Program-made: the position numbers and the translations under genes
The notes under the pieces: generated by a model
Told to the model about the DNA's origin: nothing
Seen by the model: the letters and a program-made list of their open reading frames with translations, nothing else
The model's database searches: none
Assembly: GCA_026770585.1 (NCBI GenBank)
Contig: MU646410.1
Location: forward strand, 449,078 to 459,275
Direction of reading: 5' to 3'
Length of the DNA stretch: 10,198 nt
Source of the DNA: Baffinella frigidus
Taxonomy: Eukaryota; Cryptophyceae; Cryptomonadales; Baffinellaceae
In this document: piece by piece, positions 1 to 4,301 of the stretch
Layout of the letters: each line of letters starts with the position of its first letter
Position numbering within the stretch: the first letter of the stretch is position 1

Positions 1-280
1 CCATGAACCATGAACCATGAACCATGAACCATGAACCATGAACCATGAACCATGAACCATGAACCATGAACCATGAACCATGAACCATGAACCCTAAACC
101 CTCTGAACCATGAACCCTGACCCTCAACCCCTGAGCCCTGAACCCTGATCCTGAACCCTGAACCATGAACCCTAAACCCTCGACCCCTGAGCCCTGAACC
201 CTGACCCTCAACCCTGAACCCTGAACCATGTACCCTAAACCCTAAACCCTAAACCCTGAACCCTAAATCACAACCTGTTT
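1..280. repeat. Telomere-like heptamers: CCATGAA array, then CCCTAAA variants
   Basis: Thirteen perfect tandem CCATGAA units occupy 1-91. They are followed by degenerate CCCTAAA, CCCTGAA and CCCTCAA units up to the polypyrimidine-like stretch before an AG at 283-284. CCATGAA differs from the canonical CCCTAAA at two positions but keeps the 7-bp period. I read this as intronic or intergenic filler. It is not a chromosome end, because variants are mixed and unique sequence follows. Confidence 0.93.
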
Positions 281-284
281 GCAG

Positions 285-317
285 ATCGACGGCAGCCTCC
301 TCGCCGACCCCAAACTC
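285..317 (+). CDS. Possible small exon (IDGSLLADPKL)
   Basis: A 33-base non-telomeric island sits between telomere-like repeats. It is preceded by a good acceptor (CCTGTTTGCAG) and followed directly by GTAC, so it has AG and GT borders. It is exactly 11 codons, phase 0 at both ends, and reads IDGSLLADPKL with no stop. I do not recognise the family. It could belong to the same + strand gene as the exons downstream, but nothing in the sequence proves this. The island status and both splice borders are visible; coding status is inferred. Confidence 0.4.
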
Positions 318-478
318 GTACACCCTAAACCCTAAACCCTAAACCATAAACCCTGAACCCTAAATCCTAAACCATAAACCCCGAACCCTAAACCCTGAAT
401 CCTAAACCATAAACCATAAACCATAAACCCTAAACCCTAAACCCTAAACCCTAAACCCTAAACCCTAAACCCCAAGAG
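318..478. repeat. CCCTAAA and CCATAAA telomere-like array
   Basis: The stretch from the GT after the exon-like island to about 473 is near-pure CCCTAAA with CCATAAA and CCCTGAA variants. It includes six or more consecutive canonical CCCTAAA units near 427-470. If the flanking islands are exons, this is the body of an intron. Confidence 0.9.
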
Positions 479-590
479 TTTCGAATAGTGCGGGCAGGGA
501 TTTTGACCACGAATTTTCGAACACTGCGCACTTGACCATCAAGATGTTTTTCTCCGTCACGGGTTTTGACCGTGGCGTTTCGAATTGCAG
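479..590. other. Non-telomeric spacer with repeated TTTCGAA and TTTTGACC motifs
   Basis: TTTCGAA occurs at 479, 515 and 578, and TTTTGACC occurs twice in between. A short hairpin, CACGG/CCGTG with a 7-base loop, lies near 557-573. The block ends in a plausible acceptor (GAATTGCAG). I see no convincing reading frame, so it is probably the 3' part of an intron. Confidence 0.4.
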
Positions 591-651
591 CAGGGGGAGG
601 CCGGCGTCGATCGGAAGCACGCTTTCTGGGCCCGCCACGCCGGGCGAAAAG
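591..651 (+). CDS. Possible exon (QGEAGVDRKHAFWARHAGRK)
   Basis: This is a GC-rich island between TTGCAG (acceptor) and AAAAG|GTCACC (donor), 61 bases long. Read from its first base it gives QGEAGVDRKHAFWARHAGRK plus one base, with no stop. The composition is unlike the heptamer repeats on either side. The family is not recognised. It starts in phase 0, which fits the end of 285-317, but ends in phase 1, which does not fit the simple phase-0 start of the next candidate at 816. Either that junction is wrong or this exon belongs to another isoform or is dead. Confidence 0.45.
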
Positions 652-815
652 GTCACCCCTAAACCATCAACCATAAACCATAAACCATAAACCATAAACC
701 ATAAACCATAAACCATAAACTATAAACCATAAACCATAAACCATAAACCCTAATCCCTACATCCTAAACCCTTACCCCTAAGCCCTAACCCCTGAACCTC
801 AAACCTTACAACCAG
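652..815. repeat. CCATAAA heptamer array
   Basis: About twelve tandem CCATAAA units lie around 662-748, followed by CCCTAA variants. The block ends in the acceptor-like AACCAG at 810-815. This is a locally homogenised telomere variant and a probable intron. Confidence 0.9.
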
Positions 816-905
816 GGGAGTTCCGACGGGGAGTCGAGGGGGGGGCTCTCGCGCTTCCAGAGTGCCGCGGCGCAGATGATCAAACTCTCCCACGACGACC
901 CCAAG
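816..905 (+). CDS. QMIKL-HDD exon, copy 1
   Basis: This 90-base exon candidate follows ACCAG and ends CCCAAG before GCACACCC, so its donor would be GC rather than GT. Phase is 0 at both ends (30 codons). The frame begins GSSDGESRGG, then LSRFQSAAAQMIKLSHDDPK. Later copies share this reading frame, and their differences respect codons (SHDD, THDD, SHDE), which supports coding. The family is not recognised; the amphipathic QSAAAQMIKL stretch suggests a helix. It heads a tandem array of six copies. Confidence 0.5.
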
Positions 906-1035
906 GCACACCCTCAACCATTTTTGCTGATTCCAGGGGGGTCGCGACCCGTATAAGGGGGTCGCGACCCCCTTGTGTGGGCGTTGCAACCCCTTATATG
1001 GGCGTCGCGACCCCCTTGCGACCGACGACGAGAAG
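906..1035. repeat. 21-bp GTCGCGAC repeat array 1
   Basis: After a short linker (CCTCAACC, then TTTTTGCTGATTCCAG) come palindromes GTCGCGAC at 941, 961 and 1004. At 983 the unit reads GTTGCAAC, which is also a perfect palindrome. Spacers are of the type CCCGTATAAGGGG. The array ends in CCCTTGCGACCGACGACGAGAAG, whose last AG is the acceptor of exon copy 2. It is open on the minus strand as a GVATPLY heptapeptide repeat, which I treat as incidental. Confidence 0.8.
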
Positions 1036-1098
1036 GGCCTCTCGCGCTTCCAGAGCGCCGCGGCGCAGATGATCAAACTCTCCCACGACGATTCCAAG
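1036..1098 (+). CDS. QMIKL-HDD exon, copy 2
   Basis: Exactly 63 bases (21 codons) lie between GAGAAG and the GT donor CCAAG|GTCGAG. It reads GLSRFQSAAAQMIKLSHDDS plus K. Phase is 0 at both ends, so inserting or removing it would not shift the frame. It matches copy 1 closely but uses GT, not GC. It could also be a coding-derived repeat unit no longer spliced. Copies 2 and 4 are the best-preserved members, with full length, an acceptor AG and a canonical donor. Confidence 0.5.
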
Positions 1099-1228
1099 GT
1101 CGAGAGTGGGAGAGAGAGAGGGGGAGAGGGAGGGAGGGAGGGAAAGGGAGAGAGAGGGAGAGAGAGGGAGAGGGAGAGAGAGAGAGATAAGGGGGAGGCA
1201 GAGAGCGGGGCGGGCGCGGAACGTGTGT
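1099..1228. repeat. Polypurine GA-rich tract following the GT donor of copy 2
   Basis: Bases 1108-1187 are uninterrupted A/G (80 bases of GAGAG, GGGAG and GGAAAGGG). A GC-rich linker (GAGAGCGGGGCGGGCGCGG) follows. Such homopurine strands can form triplex or slipped structures. A shorter homologous tract follows copy 4, so the tract travels with the exon as part of a larger repeat unit. Confidence 0.85.
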
Positions 1229-1266
1229 TGGCGCAGATGATCAAACTCACCCACGACGACTCCAAG
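1229..1266 (+). pseudogene. QMIKL-HDD exon, copy 3 (5'-truncated)
   Basis: Only the 3' half of the module remains: ACGTGTGTTGGCGCAG, then ten codons MIKLTHDDSK from 1237, before AAG|GCACGC (GC donor). The upstream LSRFQSAAA part is replaced by GAACGTGTGTTG. An AG just before 1237 could still serve as an acceptor for a 30-base phase-0 exon. Truncation plus a non-canonical donor make function doubtful, but the reading frame is intact. Confidence 0.4.
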
Positions 1267-1433
1267 GCACGCCCTCAACCATTTTTGCTGATTTCAAGGG
1301 AGTCGCGACCCCGTATAAGGGCGTCGTGACCCCTTGTAAGGGCGTCGCGACCCCGTATAGGGGCGTCGCGACCCCGTATAGGGGCGTCACGTCCCCTTGT
1401 AAGGGCGTCGCGACCCCCTTGCGACCGACGAAG
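1267..1433. repeat. 21-bp GTCGCGAC repeat array 2 (six exact-period units)
   Basis: The same linker as after copy 1 (CCTCAACCATTTTTGCTGAT) leads into palindromic cores at 1302, 1323, 1344, 1365, 1386 and 1407, a strict 21-bp period. The core is GTCGCGAC, with GTCGTGAC at 1323 and GTCACGTC at 1386. Spacers are of the form CCCGTATAGGGGC or CCCTTGTAAGGGC. It ends in CTTGCGACCGACGAAG, whose AG precedes exon copy 4. Confidence 0.88.
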
Positions 1434-1496
1434 GGCCTCTCGCGCTTCCAGAGCGCCGCCGCCCAGATGATCAAAGTCACCCACGACGACTCCCAG
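1434..1496 (+). CDS. QMIKL-HDD exon, copy 4
   Basis: 63 bases, 21 codons, phase 0/0, between GACGAAG and the donor CCCAG|GTCGAG. It reads GLSRFQSAAAQMIKVTHDDS plus Q. It differs from copy 2 by L to V, S to T and K to Q, plus silent changes (GCGGCG to GCCGCC). These are codon-respecting differences, which suggests the copies diverged while coding. It lies 398 bases after copy 2 and is followed by the same purine linker. Confidence 0.5.
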
Positions 1497-1570
1497 GTCG
1501 AGAGTGGGCGAGAGAGAAGGGGGCAGAGAGGGAGGGAGGGAGAGAGGGGGGGGGGGCGCGGAACGTGTGT
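1497..1570. repeat. Second purine-rich tract, after copy 4
   Basis: GTCGAGAGTGGG followed by GAGAGAAGGGGG and GGGAGGGAGGGAG, with an 11-base G run at 1546-1556 and the CGCGGAACGTGTG linker. It is homologous to 1099-1228 but shorter, showing contraction of the tract between duplicate units. Confidence 0.8.
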
Positions 1571-1608
1571 TGGCGCTGATGATCAAACTCTCCCATGACG
1601 AGTCCAAG
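1571..1608 (+). pseudogene. QMIKL-HDD exon, copy 5 (acceptor and donor damaged)
   Basis: The truncated form, as copy 3: ATG at 1579, then MIKLSHDESK through 1608. The base before the ATG makes CTG where copy 3 has CAG, so the candidate acceptor is lost. The donor position reads AAG|GGACAC, where other copies have GC or GT; a shift by one base would give a GA donor. I read this as a probably dead copy. Confidence 0.4.
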
Positions 1609-1712
1609 GGACACTCCCCAAACCTTCTTTAGTACTGATTTTAAGGGGGTTGCGACCCCTTGTAAGGTTGTCGCGACCCCCTTGTAAGAACGTCGCGACC
1701 CCCTTGCGACCG
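1609..1712. repeat. 21-bp GTCGCGAC repeat array 3
   Basis: Linker CACTCCCCAAACC then TTTAGTACTGATTTTAAGG, followed by cores GTTGCGAC at 1649 and GTCGCGAC at 1670 and 1692, with CTTGTAAGG-type spacers. This is the third and shortest occurrence of the same repeat. Confidence 0.78.
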
Positions 1713-1752
1713 TCGCAACAAATGCTCAAGATGACCGACGACGAGTCCCAAG
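1713..1752 (+). pseudogene. QMIKL-HDD exon, copy 6 (diverged)
   Basis: It reads SQQMLKMTDDESQ in the frame that aligns with QMIKLTHDDSK. The end is TCCCAAG|GCATGC, where the others have TCCAAG, so one extra C shifts the phase at the candidate GC donor. It is the most diverged member and closes the array. No clear acceptor precedes it; GTCGCAACAAATG directly follows the 21-bp repeat. Confidence 0.35.
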
Positions 1753-1833
1753 GCATGCTCCCCACACCCCTCTAAATATCCCCAAACCCAAAGCCCTACC
1801 GCCGCTAACCCTACACCCTAACCCCGACGCCAG
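1753..1833. repeat. Degenerate telomere-like spacer
   Basis: C-rich AAACCC and CTAACCCTACACCC units end in ACGCCAG at 1827-1833, which can serve as an acceptor for the following open frame. Confidence 0.65.
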
Positions 1834-1861
1834 GCTACGTGTACCCGCGTGCCCCCCGACA

Positions 1862-1917
1862 CGAAAGTTGCGATGTCTACTTTTGGAATCGAAAGTTGCG
1901 AGGTCTACTTTTGGAGT
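1862..1917. repeat. 28-bp direct tandem duplication
   Basis: Two adjacent 28-bp units (1862-1889 and 1890-1917) start CGAAAGTTGCGA and end CTACTTTTGGA. They differ at three positions. The last 11 bases of unit 2 (ACTTTTGGAGT, 1907-1917) pair perfectly with ACTCCAAAAGT at 1944-1954. Confidence 0.85.
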
Positions 1918-1993
1918 CCTCGCTCTACCTCACTCGGGGTTTCACTCCAAAAGTTGACAAGTTTGCACCAAAACCCCAAGGAGTTGATCCCCG

Positions 1994-2014
1994 GTCTCAT
2001 CATTTTGATGAGAC
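1994..2014. repeat. Perfect 9-bp hairpin (GTCTCATCA / TGATGAGAC)
   Basis: The arms at 1994-2002 and 2006-2014 are perfectly complementary around a TTT loop. No T run follows, and this is a eukaryote, so I do not call it a bacterial-type terminator. It lies in the non-telomeric island. Confidence 0.8.
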
Positions 2015-2081
2015 GAGATCATGTCAGGCACCGCTAACAATCCTAGCTCTGTCCCACTTCAATTTCGCCTTTTCAACTTGA

Positions 2082-2215
2082 AAAATGTAGGCAATGAAAC
2101 TCACCTCACATGACGATCTTTACTAGTAATATTAAAGCAGACGTGTAGTAATTTTCAGTGGATCCAGATTTTTGAATCGAACGCGTTTCCACATTAAAGT
2201 TCTAACCCCTGAACC
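2082..2215. other. AT-richer unique sequence without recognised content
   Basis: This block contains TTTACTAGTAATATTAAAG and TTTTTGAATCGAACGCG. It has no heptamer repeats, no convincing frame and no strong splice borders. It is the tail of the island starting at 1845. Confidence 0.5.
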
Positions 2216-2227
2216 CTCAACCCCGCA

Positions 2228-2330
2228 CGGGTGCCCATCTCCTACGGATGGGTGAATACGTGGATACGTGGGTACGTGGGTAGGGCGTGGAGCGCGTGTA
2301 GGACGTGGAGCGCGTGGAGCGCGTCGGGGG
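2228..2330. repeat. Degenerate GTGGAGCGC / TACGTGG minisatellite
   Basis: Short imperfect units (GGATACGTGGGTACGTGGGT, then GTGGAGCGCGTGTAGGAC and GTGGAGCGCGTGGAGCGC) form about 75 bases of tandem repeats. They produce an apparent Arg/Ser/Thr-rich minus-strand frame, which I treat as a repeat artefact. Confidence 0.7.
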
Positions 2331-2337
2331 TTTCTTA

Positions 2338-2393
2338 GGCCTACGGCATTGCCTAGGACCTCCTACCGTAGGCCGAGACTTTTTGGTCCTAGG
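2338..2393. repeat. Interlocked inverted repeats with a CCTACGG core
   Basis: GGCCTACGG (2338-2346) pairs with CCGTAGGCC (2366-2374). CCTAGGACC (2352-2360) pairs with GGTCCTAGG (2385-2393). The two stems overlap in order (a, b, a', b'), a pseudoknot-like arrangement. The CCTACGG core reappears in the repeats at 8842 and 9947. Confidence 0.7.
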
Positions 2394-2425
2394 ATGTTTC
2401 GCCTTGCTCCGCCCCGTCCACGCAG

Positions 2426-2451
2426 AAAGACGACCCGCACGCCGCTCCAGA
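2426..2451 (+). CDS. Possible micro-exon (KDDPHAAP)
   Basis: 26 bases lie between a pyrimidine-rich acceptor (TTGCTCCGCCCCGTCCACGCAG region) and GTATGC. It reads KDDPHAAP plus two bases. It is very short, with no copy elsewhere in the window, so support is limited to the two splice borders. Confidence 0.22.
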
Positions 2452-2510
2452 GTATGCCCCAAATTTCTCAACCCTAACCCCGCACCCCCACACCCCACAC
2501 CCACACCCCA

Positions 2511-2570
2511 GGGGGGGGGGTGAAAGGCCCGACTCGGAAGCGCAGTCCTCGAAACCGGGGGCCCTAGCAC
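2511..2570 (+). CDS. Ser/Lys-rich SSKPG exon, copy 1 (3' diverged)
   Basis: This follows CCCCAG and starts with a run of ten G, then GT GAA AGG CCC GAC TCG. In the family frame it reads GERPDSEAQSSKPGALA, then CGTGTTT where a GT donor is possible. DSEAQSSKPG is identical in protein to the copy at 3139 and nearly so to the one at 2769. After the KPG the sequence departs from the other copies (GALA rather than GTAKSAR), so the 3' half was lost or replaced. The G run right after the acceptor may be slippage-prone. Confidence 0.4.
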
Positions 2571-2638
2571 GTGTTTACGGTCAGAGAGGCTTTGGGGGCA
2601 TCCCTAAACCCTCAACCCTACACCCTAAACCCTAAACA

Positions 2639-2744
2639 GGGGGGGGGGGGTGAAAGACGCCGCTCTTTGGAGGAAGCCCCCTCTGGAGACTGGCTCTTGT
2701 TCGTGCTAGGCGCCCCGCAAGATTCGGATGCCCCCAATATCTGA
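2639..2744 (+). CDS. Possible exon sharing the G-run/TGAAAG start (GERRRSLEEAPSGD)
   Basis: CAG is followed by a run of 12 G and TGAAAG, the same 5' structure as the SSKPG copy at 2511. The frame then reads GERRRSLEEAPSGDW, followed by LLFVLGAPQDSDAPNI and a stop at 2742-2744. The open frame looks protein-like (hydrophobic LLFVLGAP), but there is no donor and the family is unknown. It may be a terminal exon, or a 5' SSKPG-type exon start fused to other sequence. Confidence 0.3.
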
Positions 2745-2768
2745 ACTCGAACCCTCACCCCTACACAG

Positions 2769-2849
2769 AGCGAAAGGCCCGATTCGCAAGCGACGTCTTC
2801 GAAGCCGGGGACGGCTAAGTCAGCGCGCTTATCTCAGCAGAAGACCAAG
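2769..2849 (+). CDS. Ser/Lys-rich SSKPG exon, copy 2
   Basis: This is the best-bordered copy: CTACACAG|AGC at the start and ACCAAG|GTACTC at the end, 81 bases, 27 codons, phase 0/0. It reads SERPDSQATSSKPGTAKS, then ARLSQQKTK. The basic, Ser/Thr-rich composition suggests a disordered linker or tail rather than a fold. Compared with the copy at 3139 the differences respect codons (AAG kept, GCG to CAG, ACG to AGG, TTA to TTT). If spliced to 3944-3995 the frame would continue into GPKTSIIIMK. Confidence 0.5.
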
Positions 2850-3127
2850 GTACTCACCCCGAAACCCTCACAAGTTCCTGACCCCCGAGCCCTATACCCG
2901 ACAGGCCTAGTTAGGGGTTAGGGTTTAGAAACTGTCCTGAACCTGACACGCCTGTTCAGGGATTGGGGTAACGGGGTTAGGAGAAGAACGAGGTCTCTGC
3001 CGCTCGCCTTCTGTAACCCTTACACACTCCCTCTCGCCTTCCTTTTTAGGGGTTTGGGGGCGGGGGGCGGGGGTTAGGGTTTAGAGGTGGGGGTTTAGCG
3101 TTTCGGGTGTAGGGGGTTGGGGGTTAG
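2850..3127. repeat. Telomere-like spacer with strand switch to GGGTTTAG
   Basis: Up to about 2909 the + strand is C-rich. From GGCCTAGTTAGGGGTTAGGG onward it is G-rich (GGGTTAGGGTTTAG, GGGGGCGGGGGG). A pyrimidine stretch, 3001-3047, ends in TTTTTAG|G, a strong acceptor-like site at 3048-3049 with no clear exon behind it. The G-rich part, 3050-3130, has many G runs and could form G-quadruplexes on the + strand. Confidence 0.75.
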
Positions 3128-3207
3128 GGGTTGGGCGTGACTCGGAAGCGCAGTCCTCGAAGCCAGGGAGGGCCAAGTCGGCGCGCTTTTCTCAGAAGAA
3201 GAACAAG
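3128..3207 (+). CDS. Ser/Lys-rich SSKPG exon, copy 3
   Basis: After GGGTTAG, the family frame reads RDSEAQSSKPGRAKSARFSQ, then KKNK, with donor AACAAG|GTCCTAG at 3207/3208. It matches copy 2 over DS.A.SSKPG.AKSAR.SQ. The exact start is uncertain because G-rich telomere-like DNA precedes it. The frame does not close at the donor; it runs on through the whole 30-bp minisatellite to a stop near 3406. Inclusion of the minisatellite in the mRNA by failed splicing would therefore not cause an early stop. Confidence 0.45.
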
Positions 3208-3210
3208 GTC

Positions 3211-3390
3211 CTAGTGCCCCCATTAACCGCGGATAGCGTTCTAGTGCGCCAATTAACTGCGGATAGCGTTCTAGTGCCCCAATTAACCGCGGATAGCGTT
3301 CTAGTGCACCAATTAACCGCGGATAGCGTTCTAGTGCCCCCATTAACCGCGGATAGCGTTCTAGTGCTCCAATTAACTGCGGATAGCGTT
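3211..3390. repeat. 30-bp minisatellite, six units
   Basis: Six contiguous units of exactly 30 bp (starts 3211, 3241, 3271, 3301, 3331, 3361) share CTAGTGC, ATTAAC, GCGGATAGCGTT. Only three unit positions vary. Position 8 carries C, G, C, A, C, T in order; position 11 is C or A; position 18 is C or T. In the frame of the preceding exon each unit adds ten residues (LTADSVLVPQ type). The array lies right after the candidate donor GTCCTAG. Confidence 0.95.
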
Positions 3391-3462
3391 CTAACCCCTA
3401 AGCCCTAAACCCGACAAGCCTACTGAGGGGTTAGGGTGTTTAGGGGTTAGGGGTTAGGTTTG
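3391..3462. repeat. Head-to-head telomere-like inversion
   Basis: CTAACCCCTAAGCCCTAAAC switches at CCGACAAGCCTACTGAGG to GGTTAGGGTGTTTAGGGG, a fold-back of CCCTAA against TTAGGG units. The same arrangement with related wording (CCGACAGGCCTAGTTAGG) occurs at 2898-2916, so the two are duplicates. Confidence 0.75.
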
Positions 3463-3510
3463 AAGCCGGGGACGGCTAAGTCGACGCGGATCTCTCAAAA
3501 GCAGGGAAAA
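3463..3510 (+). CDS. Ser/Lys-rich SSKPG exon, copy 4 (5'-truncated)
   Basis: It starts in GGTTAGGTTTG and from 3463 reads KPGTAKSTRISQKQGK, then GTCCTAACCC. The GTCC donor resembles that of copy 3 (GTCCTAG). The SSK start is missing and TTG replaces TCG just upstream. An AG at 3456-3457 could be an acceptor. It ends in phase 0, as does copy 2, which fits the phase-0 start of the exon at 3944. It is the copy nearest that exon. Confidence 0.4.
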
Positions 3511-3610
3511 GTCCTAACCCCTAAGCCCTAAACCCTAAACCCTTGACCCGACACCCGAAACCCGAAACCCTTGCTCATTCTCCTCTCCCTCTTCCTTTCT
3601 CTCCGTCTAG
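3511..3610 (+). promoter_or_regulatory. Strong polypyrimidine tract and 3' splice site
   Basis: CTAAACCC units lead into 3571-3610, an almost unbroken C/T tract (CTCATTCTCCTCTCCCTCTT, then CCTTTCTCTCCG) ending in TCTAG. This is the most classical acceptor in the window. What follows (CCCCAGACCCGAAGCCC) is telomere-like and shows no exon, so it is either unused or part of a very long, poorly marked exon. Confidence 0.45.
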
Positions 3611-3943
3611 CCCCAGACCCGAAGCCCTAATCACTAAACCCTTACCCCCATTCAGTGTTCCCTAAACCCTCAAACCTAAACCTAAGCCCCCATTTCCTAT
3701 TCCCCAAACCCTGAACCCCAGACCCTCAGCCGTAACCCCTAAACCCCAAACCCTAAATCCTAAACCCCAAACCCCAAAAACCAAAAACCAAACACCAAAT
3801 ACCAAAAACAAAACACCAAACACCAAACACCAAACACCAAACACCAAACACCAAACACCAAAAACAAAACACCAAATACCAAACCCCAAACACCAAAAAC
3901 CAAACACCAAACACCAAAAACCAAACACCAAACCCCTCACCAG
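3611..3943. repeat. CCAAACA heptamer array and variants
   Basis: From about 3775 to 3932 the unit is CCAAACA or CCAAAAA in register 7, locally homogenised. Upstream are CCCTAAA variants. Minus-strand open frames here (VFGVWCL-type repeats) arise because a 7-bp unit repeats every 21 bases as a heptapeptide; they are not genes. The block ends CCTCACCAG, an acceptor. Confidence 0.92.
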
Positions 3944-3995
3944 GGCCCGAAGACATCGATCATAATCATGAAGGCCGCGAAGAGCGTCATCCAGG
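3944..3995 (+). CDS. Clean exon (GPKTSIIIMKAAKSVIQ)
   Basis: 52 bases are bounded by CCTCACCAG and CCAGG|GTAAAC. It reads GPKTSIIIMKAAKSVIQ plus one base (phase 0 in, phase 1 out). Alternating hydrophobic residues (SIIIMK, SVIQ) suit a beta-strand-rich fold. Joined to the exon at 4907 (which begins TC), the split codon becomes GTC and the frame continues VPGHMRLLAAVKAFD. Both borders and phase fit is directly visible; membership of the beta-helix gene is inferred. It has no second copy in the window. Confidence 0.55.
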
Positions 3996-4268
3996 GTAAA
4001 CTAAACCCTCAACCCCAAACCCCGCAACCTAAACACTCAACCCTAAACCCCTTAACCCTAAACACTCAACCCTAAACCCTAAACCCTAAACCCTAAACCC
4101 TAAACCCTAAACCCTAAATCCTACACCCTAAACCCTACACCCTAAATCCTCAACTAAACTCTCAACCCTAAGCCCTAACCCAAACACAAACCATAATACA
4201 CAATTCACAATACACAATACACAATACACGATACACAAAACTCGAAATACTAAACCCTTAACCCAAAC
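3996..4268. repeat. CCCTAAA array and AATACACA tract
   Basis: Near-canonical CCCTAAA (4070-4120), CCCTACA variants and a CAATACA run (about 4195-4228) follow the GTAAAC donor. This is a probable intron. Confidence 0.9.
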
Positions 4269-4269
4269 C

Positions 4270-4301
4270 CCGTGCACAGTCCCGGGGCACATGCGGCTCC
4301 A
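4270..4301 (+). pseudogene. First-exon family, copy A (truncated after ATGCGGCTCC)
   Basis: CCGTGCACAGTCCCGGGGCA then CATGCGGCTCC is identical to the start of the full copy at 4897. Homology stops at 4300-4301, exactly where the inverted-repeat element 4299-4457 begins. The remainder of the exon is missing, so this is a stub that would encode only PGHMRL in the family frame. Confidence 0.6.

Larger units (their letters stand above)
1834..2081 (+). other. Open frame in a non-telomeric island (GYVYPRAPRH start)
   Basis: Following CCAG, the frame GC TAC GTG TAC CCG CGT stays open to a stop at 2079-2081 (about 80 codons). It begins YVYPRAPRHESCDVYFWNRK after a G completed from an upstream exon. 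The 5' end resembles 6553-6585 (GYESPSSPHLRG in a parallel frame), so the first 30-40 bases may be an exon copy. The rest contains a 28-bp direct repeat and two hairpins and has no homologue I recognise. Coding beyond the first 40 bases is doubtful. Confidence 0.3.

Noticed and set aside
1-91. A true chromosome end (telomere) at the window start, or at 10120-10198
   Set aside because: Units are variants (CCATGAA, CCCTACA), the canonical form is internal and interrupted, and similar arrays occur throughout the window.
1247-1607. Minus-strand frames with GVATPLY repeats
   Set aside because: They are the reverse reading of the 21-bp GTCGCGAC repeat. The period is a multiple of 3, so an open frame is expected, and the codon-respecting changes of the array are on the + strand.
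1994-2014. Rho-independent terminator at the GTCTCATCA hairpin
   Set aside because: No T run follows and the window is eukaryotic.
2268-2570. Arg-rich frames on both strands (RSTRST and GRGARVGRGA types)
   Set aside because: They are produced by the degenerate GTGGAGCGC minisatellite and the C-rich spacer. No shared frame is conserved.
3211-3390. CRISPR-like array
   Set aside because: Units are directly adjacent 30-bp copies with no distinct spacers, and the setting is eukaryotic. It is a minisatellite.
3662-3956. Minus-strand open frames with VFGVWCL / FGFWVLG repeats here and at 8384-8710
   Set aside because: They arise from 7-bp tandem repeats, which give a heptapeptide every 21 bases in any open frame. 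No splice or start context supports them.
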